This document shows positions 1 to 7,783 of a stretch of 20,539 bases of DNA, in pieces (the stretch's first letter is position 1; each line of letters opens with the position of its first letter). The notes below the pieces were generated by a model. That model saw nothing but the letters and a program-made list of their open reading frames with translations, did not search any database and was not told the origin of the DNA. Source of the stretch: a virus. Location of the stretch: positions 1-20,539 of IMG/VR virus record IMGVR_UViG_3300028025_000978; one strand, written 5' to 3'. Position numbers and translations under genes: made by a program.

Positions 1-1464
1 AATAATGCTTATAGACATTTTGGAACAAGAATGAGAATCATTGGAAAAATTGAAAACAATTTAACTAGAACACAGACTGCAACTGGCAGTATTCCATATT
101 TTCAGGTTAGCGGAACCCAACCAGATCAAAACGTGAATATTGGTGGAGGCTCTGGAGGTCTTGCAGTATTGCTAAACCCAGAGACAAACAATGGATATTA
201 TTTTGAACTTATAGCATTAACAGAAGACAACATTACTCCATATCTAAAGTTAGATAAAAACAATCAGGCAAAAGTGTCAATTAATAATGTTGTTTTTTAT
301 AAAATTAAAAAAGATGCTTCAAATACAAATGCTGTACCAATTAAACTTTGGGGAGGTCTATCAAAAGTAATTGTAGATAACGGATTATTTTCTGGGCAGC
401 AAAGAATGTCTGCAGAAGATAACCCAACGGTATATGACCTATCTGTAGAGTATCAGGATATTGGAAAAATAAGAAGGTTTTATCTTTATATAAATAACCA
501 ACTTATTAAAGTTGTAGATGATAACGATCCTCTTCCAGTATACAATAATATGGCACTGTTTGTTCGTGGCTCATCTAAGTGTATGTTTGAAAACATATAT
601 GCATTATCTCAAAACTATAGTCAAAACACCTCTTTTGTTATAGGAGAAACTCTCTCTAATCAGTTTGGTAGTTCAAGCATTGACGTAAACGATTCATTTA
701 GAAAGTATGCTATGAGTGGAGTTGTTCAGTCAACGTATCTTTCTGGTATAAGTTCTCAACAGCCACCAAACTATAATATGTATTTTGAAGAGTTTGGATC
801 TATTATGCGTGAATGTGCATACTTTGATATTAAGTATGACCGTGCTTATCCAGCACTATATGCAAAACTATCTCCAACATTTAATAACATAAAGGGGTAT
901 ACATCTTCAGGATTTTACGCAGACTCATATGGTGCAGAATTTTTAATATTTAATTCAACAGATAAAGCATTAAACTTAGATGAAACAACTGGTAACTTCT
1001 TAAGAATTCAAGGAATTACATTTACACAAGACACCACACAAGAATTAACAGTTGATGATTTTTTCAAAAAACGTGGAAACTTTTCAGATCCAGAGTTAGT
1101 CGGTAGTACATTAACCTATTCACCATTAGTTGAAAAAGCAAAATATGATAGTATTAGACTAAGCAGGTTGACATATGGAAAGAATGAATTTACAATTGAT
1201 AGCCCATATATTCAAACACAGGATGATGCAGAGTCTATGATGAACTGGATAATTAATAAAGTTATGGTCCCTAAAAAATCTATAGGGGTTAATATATTCT
1301 CTATTCCAACTCTTCAATTAGGAGATATAGTTACCGTAGACTATAAAGACAGTGATGGCCTTAATCTAGTTACATCAAATTTGTCTAGATTTGTTATTTA
1401 TAATATTGAATATTCAAGATCACTTGAAGGACCGTCAATGACTATTTATTTGAGTGAGGTGTAA
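1..1464 (+). CDS. Minor tail protein with lectin-like beta domain (5' partial)
   Basis: The reading frame is open from the first base (it reads NNAYRHFGTR before the Met at nt 31), so the gene very likely starts upstream and 487 residues are visible. The first ~200 residues look like a beta-sandwich carbohydrate-binding/LamG-like domain: a Gly-rich loop (IGGGSGG), alternating hydrophobic strands and a YLYINNQLIKVVDD hairpin typical of such folds. The C-terminal part (FFKKRGNFSDPEL onward, ending in ITVD-like beta strands such as LQLGDIVTVDYKD) resembles the end of phage tail/baseplate proteins that present an adsorption domain. It heads a run of tail-like genes, the next one starting 2 bp after its stop. 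Likely role: virion tail component facing the host surface. Family assignment is by pattern, not search. Confidence 0.6.
   Translation, partial: NNAYRHFGTRMRIIGKIENNLTRTQTATGSIPYFQVSGTQPDQNVNIGGGSGGLAVLLNPETNNGYYFELIALTEDNITPYLKLDKNNQAKVSINNVVFYKIKKDASNTNAVPIKLWGGLSKVIVDNGLFSGQQRMSAEDNPTVYDLSVEYQDIGKIRRFYLYINNQLIKVVDDNDPLPVYNNMALFVRGSSKCMFENIYALSQNYSQNTSFVIGETLSNQFGSSSIDVNDSFRKYAMSGVVQSTYLSGISSQQPPNYNMYFEEFGSIMRECAYFDIKYDRAYPALYAKLSPTFNNIKGYTSSGFYADSYGAEFLIFNSTDKALNLDETTGNFLRIQGITFTQDTTQELTVDDFFKKRGNFSDPELVGSTLTYSPLVEKAKYDSIRLSRLTYGKNEFTIDSPYIQTQDDAESMMNWIINKVMVPKKSIGVNIFSIPTLQLGDIVTVDYKDSDGLNLVTSNLSRFVIYNIEYSRSLEGPSMTIYLSEV
141..158 (+). repeat. 18-nt direct repeat, copy 1
   Basis: TGGTGGAGGCTCTGGAGG occurs here and at 2955-2972, in both cases encoding a GGGSGG loop in the same frame of two different tail genes. 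It is GC-rich against an AT-rich background. Confidence 0.7.
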
Positions 1465-1465
1465 A

Positions 1466-2380
1466 GTGCCAACTCCAGAAGAAAATATGGCTGCACAACT
1501 TGCAAAAGCAGCAGAATTTAGAGCAGCAGGAAGAGAAGATAGGGCTGCCACAGCAGAGGCTGCTGCAGATAGATATAGAAGAATTGCCGATGCCAAAACA
1601 AGAACCGAAACGGCAGCAAAAAATATTACAGGAATAAGAGATAGACTTACAACATCGCAAAATGCAGCATCTGGTCCAGTTACTTCTGGACCAAATAAAG
1701 GATGGTACCAAACCACCACAAGCAGACCTTCATCTGCGTGTCCATCAGGACATGAGCGTGTTCAAATTACTTACATGGATGGAGTAGAAACAGACGTTAA
1801 GTCTTTAGGTTGTCATGGAGGTGAAAAGGTAGTAAAAGATGATCCAATAGAGTTAACATCCTCTTTAATAACAGAAACTAAAGTTTCTCCAACACCTCCT
1901 ACACCAGTAGCGGCCCCAACAGTTGTCAGTCCACCACCACCTCCTACTAAAACTGCTCCAATAGATACTATTTTATTTGATGATGACTCAATGTCTATTG
2001 AGATAATGACTGATCTTATATTTGAGGATATTGGTGGACAAGAGTTAATTAATATTGCTAGAAATGATATTGTCAATGGTCAGCAAGTATCTTATACCCC
2101 GATTAAAAACTTGGGATTAATTCAACAGATGTACAATCCTAACAACATTTTAAGACTACAGGCTACATCAGAAAAATATTTTAGTAACTTTTCTATAAAG
2201 TTTGAAGAAAAGGTTCCCCTTGTTGGCAATGGGCCAAATGGAACAAATGTCTATATTGAAGAAGCCACGGGAGACCTAATTATTGAAGGTGTTAACATTA
2301 ACAATGATGAACTATTTGAGGTTGAAATATCCCTGGATGGTACAATATATATAGCAAACTTTGGAGAAACTACATCATGA
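1466..2380 (+). CDS. Linker-rich phage structural protein (tail region)
   Basis: I place the start at GTG 1466 because GAGG (1456-1459) lies 6 nt upstream; an in-frame GTG at 1454 has no such site. The 304-residue product has three parts. An N-terminal Ala/Arg/Glu-rich helix (~1-60) is predicted to be coiled. A small Cys-containing segment (CPSGHERVQITYMDG, then LGCHGG) follows. A Pro/Thr linker (TPPTPVAAP, PPPPPT) leads into an acidic C-terminal beta-rich domain beginning around ILFDDDSMSIEI. The stop overlaps the next ATG (ATGA), so it is translationally coupled to the tail-fibre-like gene. I do not recognise the family. Position and modular make-up suggest a minor structural or assembly protein; enzyme function is not indicated. 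Confidence 0.6.
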   Translation: MPTPEENMAAQLAKAAEFRAAGREDRAATAEAAADRYRRIADAKTRTETAAKNITGIRDRLTTSQNAASGPVTSGPNKGWYQTTTSRPSSACPSGHERVQITYMDGVETDVKSLGCHGGEKVVKDDPIELTSSLITETKVSPTPPTPVAAPTVVSPPPPPTKTAPIDTILFDDDSMSIEIMTDLIFEDIGGQELINIARNDIVNGQQVSYTPIKNLGLIQQMYNPNNILRLQATSEKYFSNFSIKFEEKVPLVGNGPNGTNVYIEEATGDLIIEGVNINNDELFEVEISLDGTIYIANFGETTS

Positions 2381-3537
2381 TAACTAATACTGGCAAAAAT
2401 ATTATTGGAAAGTATATGCTTGGCCAAGCGCCAGCATACGCATCTTACCTTGCCGTTGGTTGTGGTCCAACACCATTGCAGACTGAAGATGTTGCTGATG
2501 ACTTTGCAACAAAAACAAATCTAGATTTTGAAATGTTTAGAGTGCCAATTTCCTCAAGAGGATTCGTAAATGAAAACGGTATAGATAAAATTGTACTTAC
2601 AGCAGAACTACCAACAGAAGAAAGATATGAAATAACAGAGGTAGGACTATACTCAGCAGGATCTAACCCTTCAGCAGGAACACAGGACAGCAAGACTGTT
2701 TTTGCATTTACACAGGGTGAGAACTGGGAACATCATACATCTTCTGCATCTACACAAATTCCTACAGTCTCAACACCACTTGATTCAAACGATGATGACA
2801 TTATTAATGCATTGGGTACAGGCTCTGGAGTGTTTCAAACTAATGCAGATAATTCTATTTTTTATAATCTAGAGCGTTCAAATAGATATGAGCGACCAAG
2901 ATTTTTAAATAATGCAATATTCATTCAAGGAAACGATTCAGACTTAAGTCTAGATGGTGGAGGCTCTGGAGGAGTTGATCACATTGTTATTGACTCTGGA
3001 AACCACATACACTTGGCATCTCCAAATGTTGACTTTACACAAAATGCACCAACAGATGAACTTAGACTTGCTTTTTCTTTAATAAATAAAGATGGAGAGT
3101 CTGCATCTGTTCCAGATACAATAAGAATTCTTGTTGACTTTGCAGGAACAGATGAAGCAAATCCATCAACATACGCTAGGTTTGAGGTTGATATTCAAGA
3201 TGGTGTTGATGGTTATGATTTTTCAACCAATAGATATTTTGTTGTTTCAAAACAATTACAAGAATTATACAAAACACAAAACTTTACCTGGAATGCTGTT
3301 ACTGTTGTAAAAATTTATTGCAGTGTATTTGATTCTAGCGTAAGTGGTGGAACATTCCCAACCTCTGATTATTATATAGCACTTGATGCAATGAGACTTG
3401 AAAACATAGCAACAGTTAATCCTTTATATGGTTTAACAGGGTACTCTGTTATTAAAAATGATACAGCATCAACTATTATTAAGTCTCCTAACACAAATAA
3501 CTATATTGAATTTAGATTTTCTATTGGGGTAACATAA
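2377..3537 (+). CDS. Tail fibre-like protein
   Basis: The 386-residue product starts MITNTGKNIIGKYMLGQAP and continues with YLAVGCGPTPL, FEMFRVPISSRGF and YEITEVGLYSAG. This sequence of motifs (N-terminal attachment region, 'G.G..P...ED' turn, 'I.E.GLY' strand) is common in the N-terminal attachment part of phage tail fibre/collar proteins. From about residue 190 a second beta domain begins with a Gly-rich loop (DGGGSGG) and resembles a concanavalin/carbohydrate-binding fold, so host-surface binding is the likely role. ATG 2377 is preceded by GGAG (2363-2366). It overlaps the upstream stop by 4 bp and the downstream start by 1 bp. Fold and role are inferred from motifs and neighbours. Confidence 0.65.
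   Translation: MITNTGKNIIGKYMLGQAPAYASYLAVGCGPTPLQTEDVADDFATKTNLDFEMFRVPISSRGFVNENGIDKIVLTAELPTEERYEITEVGLYSAGSNPSAGTQDSKTVFAFTQGENWEHHTSSASTQIPTVSTPLDSNDDDIINALGTGSGVFQTNADNSIFYNLERSNRYERPRFLNNAIFIQGNDSDLSLDGGGSGGVDHIVIDSGNHIHLASPNVDFTQNAPTDELRLAFSLINKDGESASVPDTIRILVDFAGTDEANPSTYARFEVDIQDGVDGYDFSTNRYFVVSKQLQELYKTQNFTWNAVTVVKIYCSVFDSSVSGGTFPTSDYYIALDAMRLENIATVNPLYGLTGYSVIKNDTASTIIKSPNTNNYIEFRFSIGVT
2955..2972 (+). repeat. 18-nt direct repeat, copy 2
   Basis: Exact second copy of the 18-nt sequence at 141-158, inside the tail-fibre-like gene at the start of its second beta domain. Confidence 0.7.
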
Positions 3538-3962
3538 TGGCTGACGCTAATATTAAAAAACTTAGGGTATTAAAGTCATCTCTGCCACCAATAGATCACG
3601 ATACAGAAAAGTATAATGTTCGCTATAGAGTTATATCTGATGACAGAAACAGATTTTCTCATTGGTCTCCAATATATAACTCTGATGGCGTTGATGTTGT
3701 TGTAACAAGTGGTGCAGTATCTAGGGCAGGAAACATAATTACAGCCGTATGGGGAGACCAAAATGATTTTCCAGAATACGATGTTTTTGTTAAGTTTGAC
3801 TCAGGCGATTTTTTTTATCATGGAAAGTCAAAGGTTCATTCCTATTCATTTTTAAAAACTGGGACTACATCGGTCAGAGTAAAAGTTCAAATCATTTCAT
3901 CAAAAAAAGAAATTAAAGCAGCACTAAATGTCTTTGACTCTGGCACAGTGTCTTTGATATAA
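3537..3962 (+). CDS. Fibronectin-III-like tail-associated protein
   Basis: A 141-residue, strand-rich product. KYNVRYRVISDDRNRFSHWS is the kind of strand B-C segment found in fibronectin type III domains (Y.VRYR followed by S.WS), and the rest alternates hydrophobic strands with Asp/Ser turns (YDVFVKFDSGDFFYHG, SVRVKVQII). The start ATG shares one base with the preceding stop (TAATG). Such small Ig/Fn3 proteins decorate phage tails and capsids and may bind surface glycans or stiffen fibres. No catalytic motif is visible. The assignment as a structural accessory rests on fold-like pattern and position; a search could place it in a named family. Confidence 0.55.
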   Translation: MADANIKKLRVLKSSLPPIDHDTEKYNVRYRVISDDRNRFSHWSPIYNSDGVDVVVTSGAVSRAGNIITAVWGDQNDFPEYDVFVKFDSGDFFYHGKSKVHSYSFLKTGTTSVRVKVQIISSKKEIKAALNVFDSGTVSLI

Positions 3963-3963
3963 T
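3934..3963 (+). promoter_or_regulatory. Sigma70-like promoter, extended -10
   Basis: TTGACT (3934-3939), an 18-nt spacer and TATAAT (3958-3963) preceded by TGA, giving TGATATAAT. The elements lie in the last codons of the previous gene and would start transcription near 3970, just inside the AGGAGG ribosome site of the next gene, so the leader would be only about 11 nt. The same TTTGATATAATA string recurs at 19889-19900 in a true intergenic gap, which supports this call. A second overlapping TATAAT (3963-3968) exists. Confidence 0.45.
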
Positions 3964-3980
3964 ATAATAGGAGGAATAAA

Positions 3981-4421
3981 ATGGCAAAAGTACCACTACC
4001 TGAAAGAGGACAACCTCTTGATGTTACATATATTTATCAGTTAGTTGAGGCAGTTAATTTTTTATCAACCCAAATATCTGATGCAACATATAACTATACA
4101 GATGTTGATGTTGTTGGTGGAGAAAAACAAAGTTTAAAGACATCTAATACAAAGTTTATTGGAAAGTTTAAGTCAATTGCAAATAACGAAACAGTAACAG
4201 CAGGTCAAGAAAAGTCTTACTCTATTGATTATTCTAATTTTAAGTTTCCACCAATTGTAACTTTGTCTATTGTTAATACATCTGGAACAACTGCAGGTGC
4301 AAATACTACGGTAGTTCTTACATCTGTAACTACAACTCAGGCTAACTTTACAGTAAGATATGGTGTATCTGGAATAGCAACTGTTGGCATAAACTTAATT
4401 GCTATTGGAGTTCCTAACTAG
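3981..4421 (+). CDS. Small tail-tip/fibre-like protein
   Basis: The start is ATG 3981 with a strong AGGAGG (3969-3974) 6 nt upstream. The 146-residue product has an N-terminal helix (DVTYIYQLVEAVNFLSTQIS), which could trimerise or dock, followed by a beta-rich domain ending TVRYGVSGIATVGINLIAIG. The final pattern (a Thr-rich strand pair ending in 'I.AIG') resembles C-terminal receptor-binding beta domains of phage tail proteins such as H-type-lectin-like ends. It is the last gene of the tail run and has its own promoter candidate, so it may be expressed separately or more strongly than its neighbours. Function is inferred. Confidence 0.55.
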   Translation: MAKVPLPERGQPLDVTYIYQLVEAVNFLSTQISDATYNYTDVDVVGGEKQSLKTSNTKFIGKFKSIANNETVTAGQEKSYSIDYSNFKFPPIVTLSIVNTSGTTAGANTTVVLTSVTTTQANFTVRYGVSGIATVGINLIAIGVPN

Positions 4422-4422
4422 T

Positions 4423-4611
4423 ATGAATTGTCAAAGATGCGAAGGAAAAATGTTCGTTGACAGAATACACTCAAACATAGATCACCTAGAAACTTACTGT
4501 GTAAAATGTGGAAATAGAAAGTTTTATCATCCACCTAGCGAATCTGCGGAGGGAAAATGGTTACTGCAAAAGGAAAAATTCAGAGCGAAGTATATAATAG
4601 CGAACCTGTAA
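4423..4611 (+). CDS. Zinc-ribbon microprotein
   Basis: 62 residues from ATG 4423, one base after the preceding stop. I chose this over an upstream in-frame TTG (4399), which would run far into the tail gene. Two CxxC knuckles, C3-x2-C6 and C26-x2-C29, separated by ~19 residues make a classical zinc ribbon; the C-terminal half is basic and aromatic. Zinc ribbons of this size in phages usually bind nucleic acid or RNA polymerase, but no specific family is recognised. It overlaps the next gene by 55 bp, which is unusually long for this window. Confidence 0.6.
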   Translation: MNCQRCEGKMFVDRIHSNIDHLETYCVKCGNRKFYHPPSESAEGKWLLQKEKFRAKYIIANL

Positions 4612-5099
4612 TTTCTGGCGGTAAAAAGATATGGTTCCTTAATGGAGACTTAGTACGACTTCATCACAGTTCTAGATCAACAGGAATGGTAACTGTTTAT
4701 AATATTAACAAAGATAGACTAGAAACTTGCCTACGTTCTGACTTTAGAAGAAATAGAAAAAGAGCATACACAATTGCAGAGACTGCTAAGTTAGTTAATC
4801 GTCATAGAAAGTATATGCCAAGATTAATAAAACGAGGAGTCATTCCTCCACCAGTTGGATCTAGCATTGATGGTAAAACAGGTTTTCAAATAAGAGCGTA
4901 TTACTCAGAAGATCAGGTTAAAGAGATTTGTGCTATACTTGCAACTATACACATTGGTCAACCAAGAAAAGATAAATTAATAACAAACAACATGACTCCT
5001 ACAAGCCAAGAGTTGACAAGGCGAATGGGAGACGGTATACTTACATATACGAAGACAGAAGATGGACGATTTATTCCAGTGTGGAGTGAATCTATTTAA
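4557..5099 (+). CDS. MerR/excisionase-type HTH DNA-binding protein
   Basis: 180 residues from ATG 4557, preceded by GGAGGG (4548-4553). Residues ~70-126 form a winged-helix of the MerR/excisionase kind: AYTIAETAKLVNRHRKYM (helix-turn-helix), then RLIKRGVIPPPVG and a Y-rich wing (FQIRAYYSEDQVKEI). The first ~65 residues contain a beta-rich segment (KKIWFLNGDLVRLHH) of unknown function. The C-terminal tail (TPTSQELTRRMGDGILT) is not recognised. It sits exactly between tail genes and replication genes and has a promoter in its own 3' end, so a transcriptional switch role is plausible. An excisionase role is less likely because no integrase is in view. Confidence 0.6.
   Translation: MVTAKGKIQSEVYNSEPVISGGKKIWFLNGDLVRLHHSSRSTGMVTVYNINKDRLETCLRSDFRRNRKRAYTIAETAKLVNRHRKYMPRLIKRGVIPPPVGSSIDGKTGFQIRAYYSEDQVKEICAILATIHIGQPRKDKLITNNMTPTSQELTRRMGDGILTYTKTEDGRFIPVWSESI
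5013..5041 (+). promoter_or_regulatory. Consensus sigma70-like promoter for replication module
   Basis: TTGACA (5013-5018), a 17-nt spacer and TATACT (5036-5041) match the bacterial consensus closely (6/6 and 5/6). Transcription would begin near 5048, about 70 nt upstream of the gene at 5118, at the head of the helicase/primase/polymerase run. The promoter lies inside the 3' end of the HTH gene. Confidence 0.5.
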
Positions 5100-5117
5100 T
5101 TATTGAATGGGTGGATA

Positions 5118-5324
5118 ATGGAAAACGATAATACAAAGGTATCTGTAACACTTGGATATACACTTAATCTAGGAAATTTTCAGTCACTACGCCTTGATCT
5201 GGGTATTGTAGATTCAAAGCGTGAAGGCGAAAATATAGATGAGGCTTTTAGTCGTGTCTATAAGTTTGTAGAAGATAAACTTACAGAGAAGATTCAAGAA
5301 GCAAAATCTGAAATCTCAGAGTAA
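5118..5324 (+). CDS. Small conserved-type phage protein, unknown function
   Basis: 68 residues from ATG 5118. An in-frame TTG at 5103 would add five residues, but GGGTGG before 5118 fits better. The N-terminal part reads as beta strands (KVSVTLGYTLNLGNFQSLRLDLGI) and the C-terminal part as an acidic amphipathic helix (IDEAFSRVYKFVEDKLTEKI). I recall similar short proteins near replication genes in other phages, but no function can be named. Its stop overlaps the next ATG (TAATG). It is the first gene after the 5013-5041 promoter. Confidence 0.55.
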   Translation: MENDNTKVSVTLGYTLNLGNFQSLRLDLGIVDSKREGENIDEAFSRVYKFVEDKLTEKIQEAKSEISE

Positions 5325-5632
5325 TGGCTGATCGCAAAGACCGAATGGCTTTGCTCAGTAGGTTTAACAAGTTTTACTTGCAACGGTATGAGCAGAAGTC
5401 TAACATGAATCTAAACGTTGAGCAGTGGGCTGCTGATGCCCTTGTAGAGTCATATGGCATTGCACAGTGTTATGATATTCTTGAATATTACTTTAGCATT
5501 GCACAAGATCCATCATGGAATTACTTTGCATATAATGCAGAAAAGATTATTAACGGAAAAGCAGAAGTAGAGCAAGATAAAAAAGAACGTGAAGAGCGCA
5601 GGAGATTAGCAAAGGAGTGGTTAAGTGAATAA
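5324..5632 (+). CDS. Possible helicase-loader/replication accessory protein
   Basis: A 102-residue, mostly helical, charged protein (RFNKFYLQRYEQK, WAADALVESYGI, a DPSWNYFAYNAEKI segment, then a long KKEREERRRLAKEW helix). The aromatic 'W.YF..N..K' segment is reminiscent of phage replication-initiator/helicase-loader C-termini. The gene abuts the DnaB-type helicase, with an 8-bp overlap, which is the usual place for a loader. No ATPase motif is present, so if it loads the helicase it is of the non-AAA+ type. The role is inference from context; the gene itself is well supported by start/stop coupling. Confidence 0.45.
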   Translation: MADRKDRMALLSRFNKFYLQRYEQKSNMNLNVEQWAADALVESYGIAQCYDILEYYFSIAQDPSWNYFAYNAEKIINGKAEVEQDKKEREERRRLAKEWLSE

Positions 5633-6845
5633 CACAGAGGCAAAGTTAATTTCTGCAGTATTACAAGACAAACAAATTCACGTACTACTACAGGCAAACG
5701 TTGAGACACTATTAAGAACCCACAACGATGTATGGAACTTTATTCGTTTGTATTCTGAAAATAATCAATGCCTACCACCAGCAGATTTAGTTACAGAAAA
5801 GTTTAGAGACTTTGAACCAGTTCCAGGTATTGGAGCAACAAAACATCATCTAGCAGAATTACAAACAGAATATCTTAACGATAGCCTAAAAGACATCTTG
5901 CGTAATGCTGCAGGAGAAGTGCAAAGCGGTAATGGTGGAGAAGCCCTTGAACATCTAATTACAAAAACATCTGAGTTAAAAAAGAATACTTCTGCTATTC
6001 GTGATATTGATGCAACCGATCTTGACTCTGCAGTTGCATACTATGAGATGGTTCAGAAACAAAAAGAAACTGGTCAGATAGGAATTAAAACAAACCTTCC
6101 AGGATTTGACAACTATCTTCCATCTGGAATTATGCCAGGACAACTAGGAGTGTTCCTTGCCTATCCAGGAATTGGTAAGTCATGGATGGCTTTATACTTT
6201 GCAGTTCAAGCATGGAAGCAAGGCAAGTCACCACTTATTATTTCTCTTGAAATGTCTGAGACAGAAGTTCGTAATCGTATTTTTGCAATTATGGGTGAAG
6301 GTCTTTGGTCACACAGAAAATTATCTAATGGTGAAGTAGAGATTGATATGCTAAAAAAATGGCATCACAATAAAGTTGCGGGTCGTCCAGAGTTTCACAT
6401 TATCTCAAATGATAGTGGTGGAGAAGTAACACCTTCTGTTATTCGTGGAAAGATTGATCAGTACCGTCCAGACTTTGTGGTTGTTGACTACCTTCAACTT
6501 ATGTCTCCAAACCAAAAGGCTGACTCTGAAACGGTACGAATGAAAAACCTTTCAAGAGAACTTAAACTAATGTCTATTGGTGAAGAAGTACCTATTATCG
6601 CTATCTCATCTGCAACACCAGATGATGTAAAAGATCTATCAAGTCCTCCAACACTTGGACAAACTGCTTGGTCTAGACAGATTGCTTATGATGCTGACTG
6701 GGTTATGGCACTTGGTCGTGCAACTAATAGTGATATTATTGAATGTGTATTCCGCAAGAATCGTAATGGGTTTATGGGTGACTTTTTAGTTCAGGTAGAT
6801 TTTGACAAGGGATACTACAGGTATAAAGACTATGAAGACAAGTAA
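5625..6845 (+). CDS. dnaB: Replicative DNA helicase, DnaB type
   Basis: 406 residues from GTG 5625, with AAAGGAG (5611-5617) 7 nt upstream. Residues ~1-100 match a DnaB N-terminal helical domain. From ~155 the RecA-fold motor follows: Walker A A179-YPGIGKS with K185-S186 (an Ala replaces the first Gly, allowed in the A/GxxxxGK[ST] form), an SLEMSETEVRNR motif typical of DnaB, and Walker B FVVVDYLQLMS with D288. It ends without extension and is slightly shorter than bacterial DnaB (~450-470). It unwinds DNA at the phage fork, probably as a hexamer, paired with the downstream primase, which starts inside its last codons. Confidence 0.92.
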   Translation: MNNTEAKLISAVLQDKQIHVLLQANVETLLRTHNDVWNFIRLYSENNQCLPPADLVTEKFRDFEPVPGIGATKHHLAELQTEYLNDSLKDILRNAAGEVQSGNGGEALEHLITKTSELKKNTSAIRDIDATDLDSAVAYYEMVQKQKETGQIGIKTNLPGFDNYLPSGIMPGQLGVFLAYPGIGKSWMALYFAVQAWKQGKSPLIISLEMSETEVRNRIFAIMGEGLWSHRKLSNGEVEIDMLKKWHHNKVAGRPEFHIISNDSGGEVTPSVIRGKIDQYRPDFVVVDYLQLMSPNQKADSETVRMKNLSRELKLMSIGEEVPIIAISSATPDDVKDLSSPPTLGQTAWSRQIAYDADWVMALGRATNSDIIECVFRKNRNGFMGDFLVQVDFDKGYYRYKDYEDK

Positions 6846-7758
6846 CATATATACACAAGAGCAGATCAAGCGTGTTCTTGTTGGTTCTGGAGTTGACATT
6901 GAGGCAGAGTTTGGCAACGACTTTATAATCTTTTGTCCATACCACAACAATAATAGAACACCTGCTGGTGAAGTTGCAAAAGATAGTGGACTGTTCTTCT
7001 GTTTTGGTTGCCAAACAACAAAGAGCCTAGAAGAATTAATAATGCATATGTCTGGACGAACATACTTTGAGGCAGTTCGTTATATTAAAAGTAAAGAAAC
7101 AGAGCACGATATTGAAAAGTTAGTTAACAAAACATTAGTTGCACCACCAGAGTTTACTCCATATGACGAATTAATCTTAAAGCGTTTGCATAACCAATTG
7201 CTTGCAGATGAAAAGCCTAAGAATTATCTTAAGTATAGGAAGATTAATAGTTCTTCATTTACAAAGTTTTCACTTGGTTATTCAGAAAAGCAAGACTCAA
7301 TAACTATCCCAATGCACTCACCAGATGGGATGTGTCTTGGTTTTGTTGCAAGAACAATTGAAGGTAAAGATTTTAAAAATACACCAGGATTACCAAAGGG
7401 TAAGATATTATTTAACCTGCACAGAATTAAATCATCTGGTACAGTATATGTAGTTGAATCATCCTTTGATGCTATTCGACTAGACCAAGTAGGTTTCCCA
7501 GCAGTTGCTACTCTGGGGGCTAATGTATCTAATTCTCAAATTAGATTGTTAGAAAAGTACTTCACAAACGTTGTACTAATTGCAGATAACGATGAGGCTG
7601 GTAATATAATGAAAGATAAGTTAGTTGAAAAACTTGGATCTTTGGTTACTACTATCAGACTTGATAAAAAATACAAAGACATAGGTGATATGGAAGATGA
7701 AGAAATTAAGAACTTAGAGTTCCAGTTTGACAAATCTATATCTGCTATGCTAAACTAA
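6832..7758 (+). CDS. dnaG: DnaG-type primase (short phage form)
   Basis: I choose ATG 6832 (ACAGG at 6817-6821), giving 308 residues; an upstream TTG at 6802 would overlap the helicase further. The N-terminal zinc-binding domain has C35-P-Y-H38 and C57-F-G-C60. The catalytic TOPRIM core shows VVES with E209 and IADNDEAG with D252 and D254, the metal-binding acidic set. The family synthesises RNA primers on the lagging strand. At half the usual DnaG length it lacks the C-terminal helicase-interaction domain, so coupling to DnaB must differ or be absent. It overlaps the helicase gene by 14 bp. Confidence 0.9.
   Translation: MKTSNIYTQEQIKRVLVGSGVDIEAEFGNDFIIFCPYHNNNRTPAGEVAKDSGLFFCFGCQTTKSLEELIMHMSGRTYFEAVRYIKSKETEHDIEKLVNKTLVAPPEFTPYDELILKRLHNQLLADEKPKNYLKYRKINSSSFTKFSLGYSEKQDSITIPMHSPDGMCLGFVARTIEGKDFKNTPGLPKGKILFNLHRIKSSGTVYVVESSFDAIRLDQVGFPAVATLGANVSNSQIRLLEKYFTNVVLIADNDEAGNIMKDKLVEKLGSLVTTIRLDKKYKDIGDMEDEEIKNLEFQFDKSISAMLN
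7727..7756 (+). promoter_or_regulatory. Sigma70-like promoter for ssb
   Basis: TTGACA (7727-7732), an 18-nt spacer and TAAACT (7751-7756) preceded by TGC, giving an extended -10 TGCTAAACT. It overlaps the end of the primase gene. A start near 7763 leaves a ~20-nt leader carrying AAGGAG (7771-7776) before the SSB ATG. TTGACAAAT and TGCTAAACTA both recur at 15821-15850. Confidence 0.55.
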
Positions 7759-7783
7759 TATAACAACACGAAGGAGAAAAAAT

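Noticed and set aside
1168-1196. TTGACA-17-TACAAT inside the first tail gene
   Set aside because: Good match, but it lies deep in a gene, about 270 bp from the next start and with no block boundary; AT-rich sequence gives such matches by chance.
1435-2076. Three - strand frames (94, 89 and 87 codons) opposite the linker-rich structural gene
   Set aside because: Low-complexity Ser/Cys/Ala or Val/Gly-rich translations mirroring the Ala and Pro codons of the + strand.
4557-5099. Excisionase implying a temperate, integrated phage
   Set aside because: The HTH class alone is not diagnostic, and no integrase, attachment site or host gene is seen.
6802-6827. TTGACA followed by TATAAA before the primase
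   Set aside because: The spacer is only 14 nt and the sequence is the coding end of the helicase; primase is more simply expressed by overlap.
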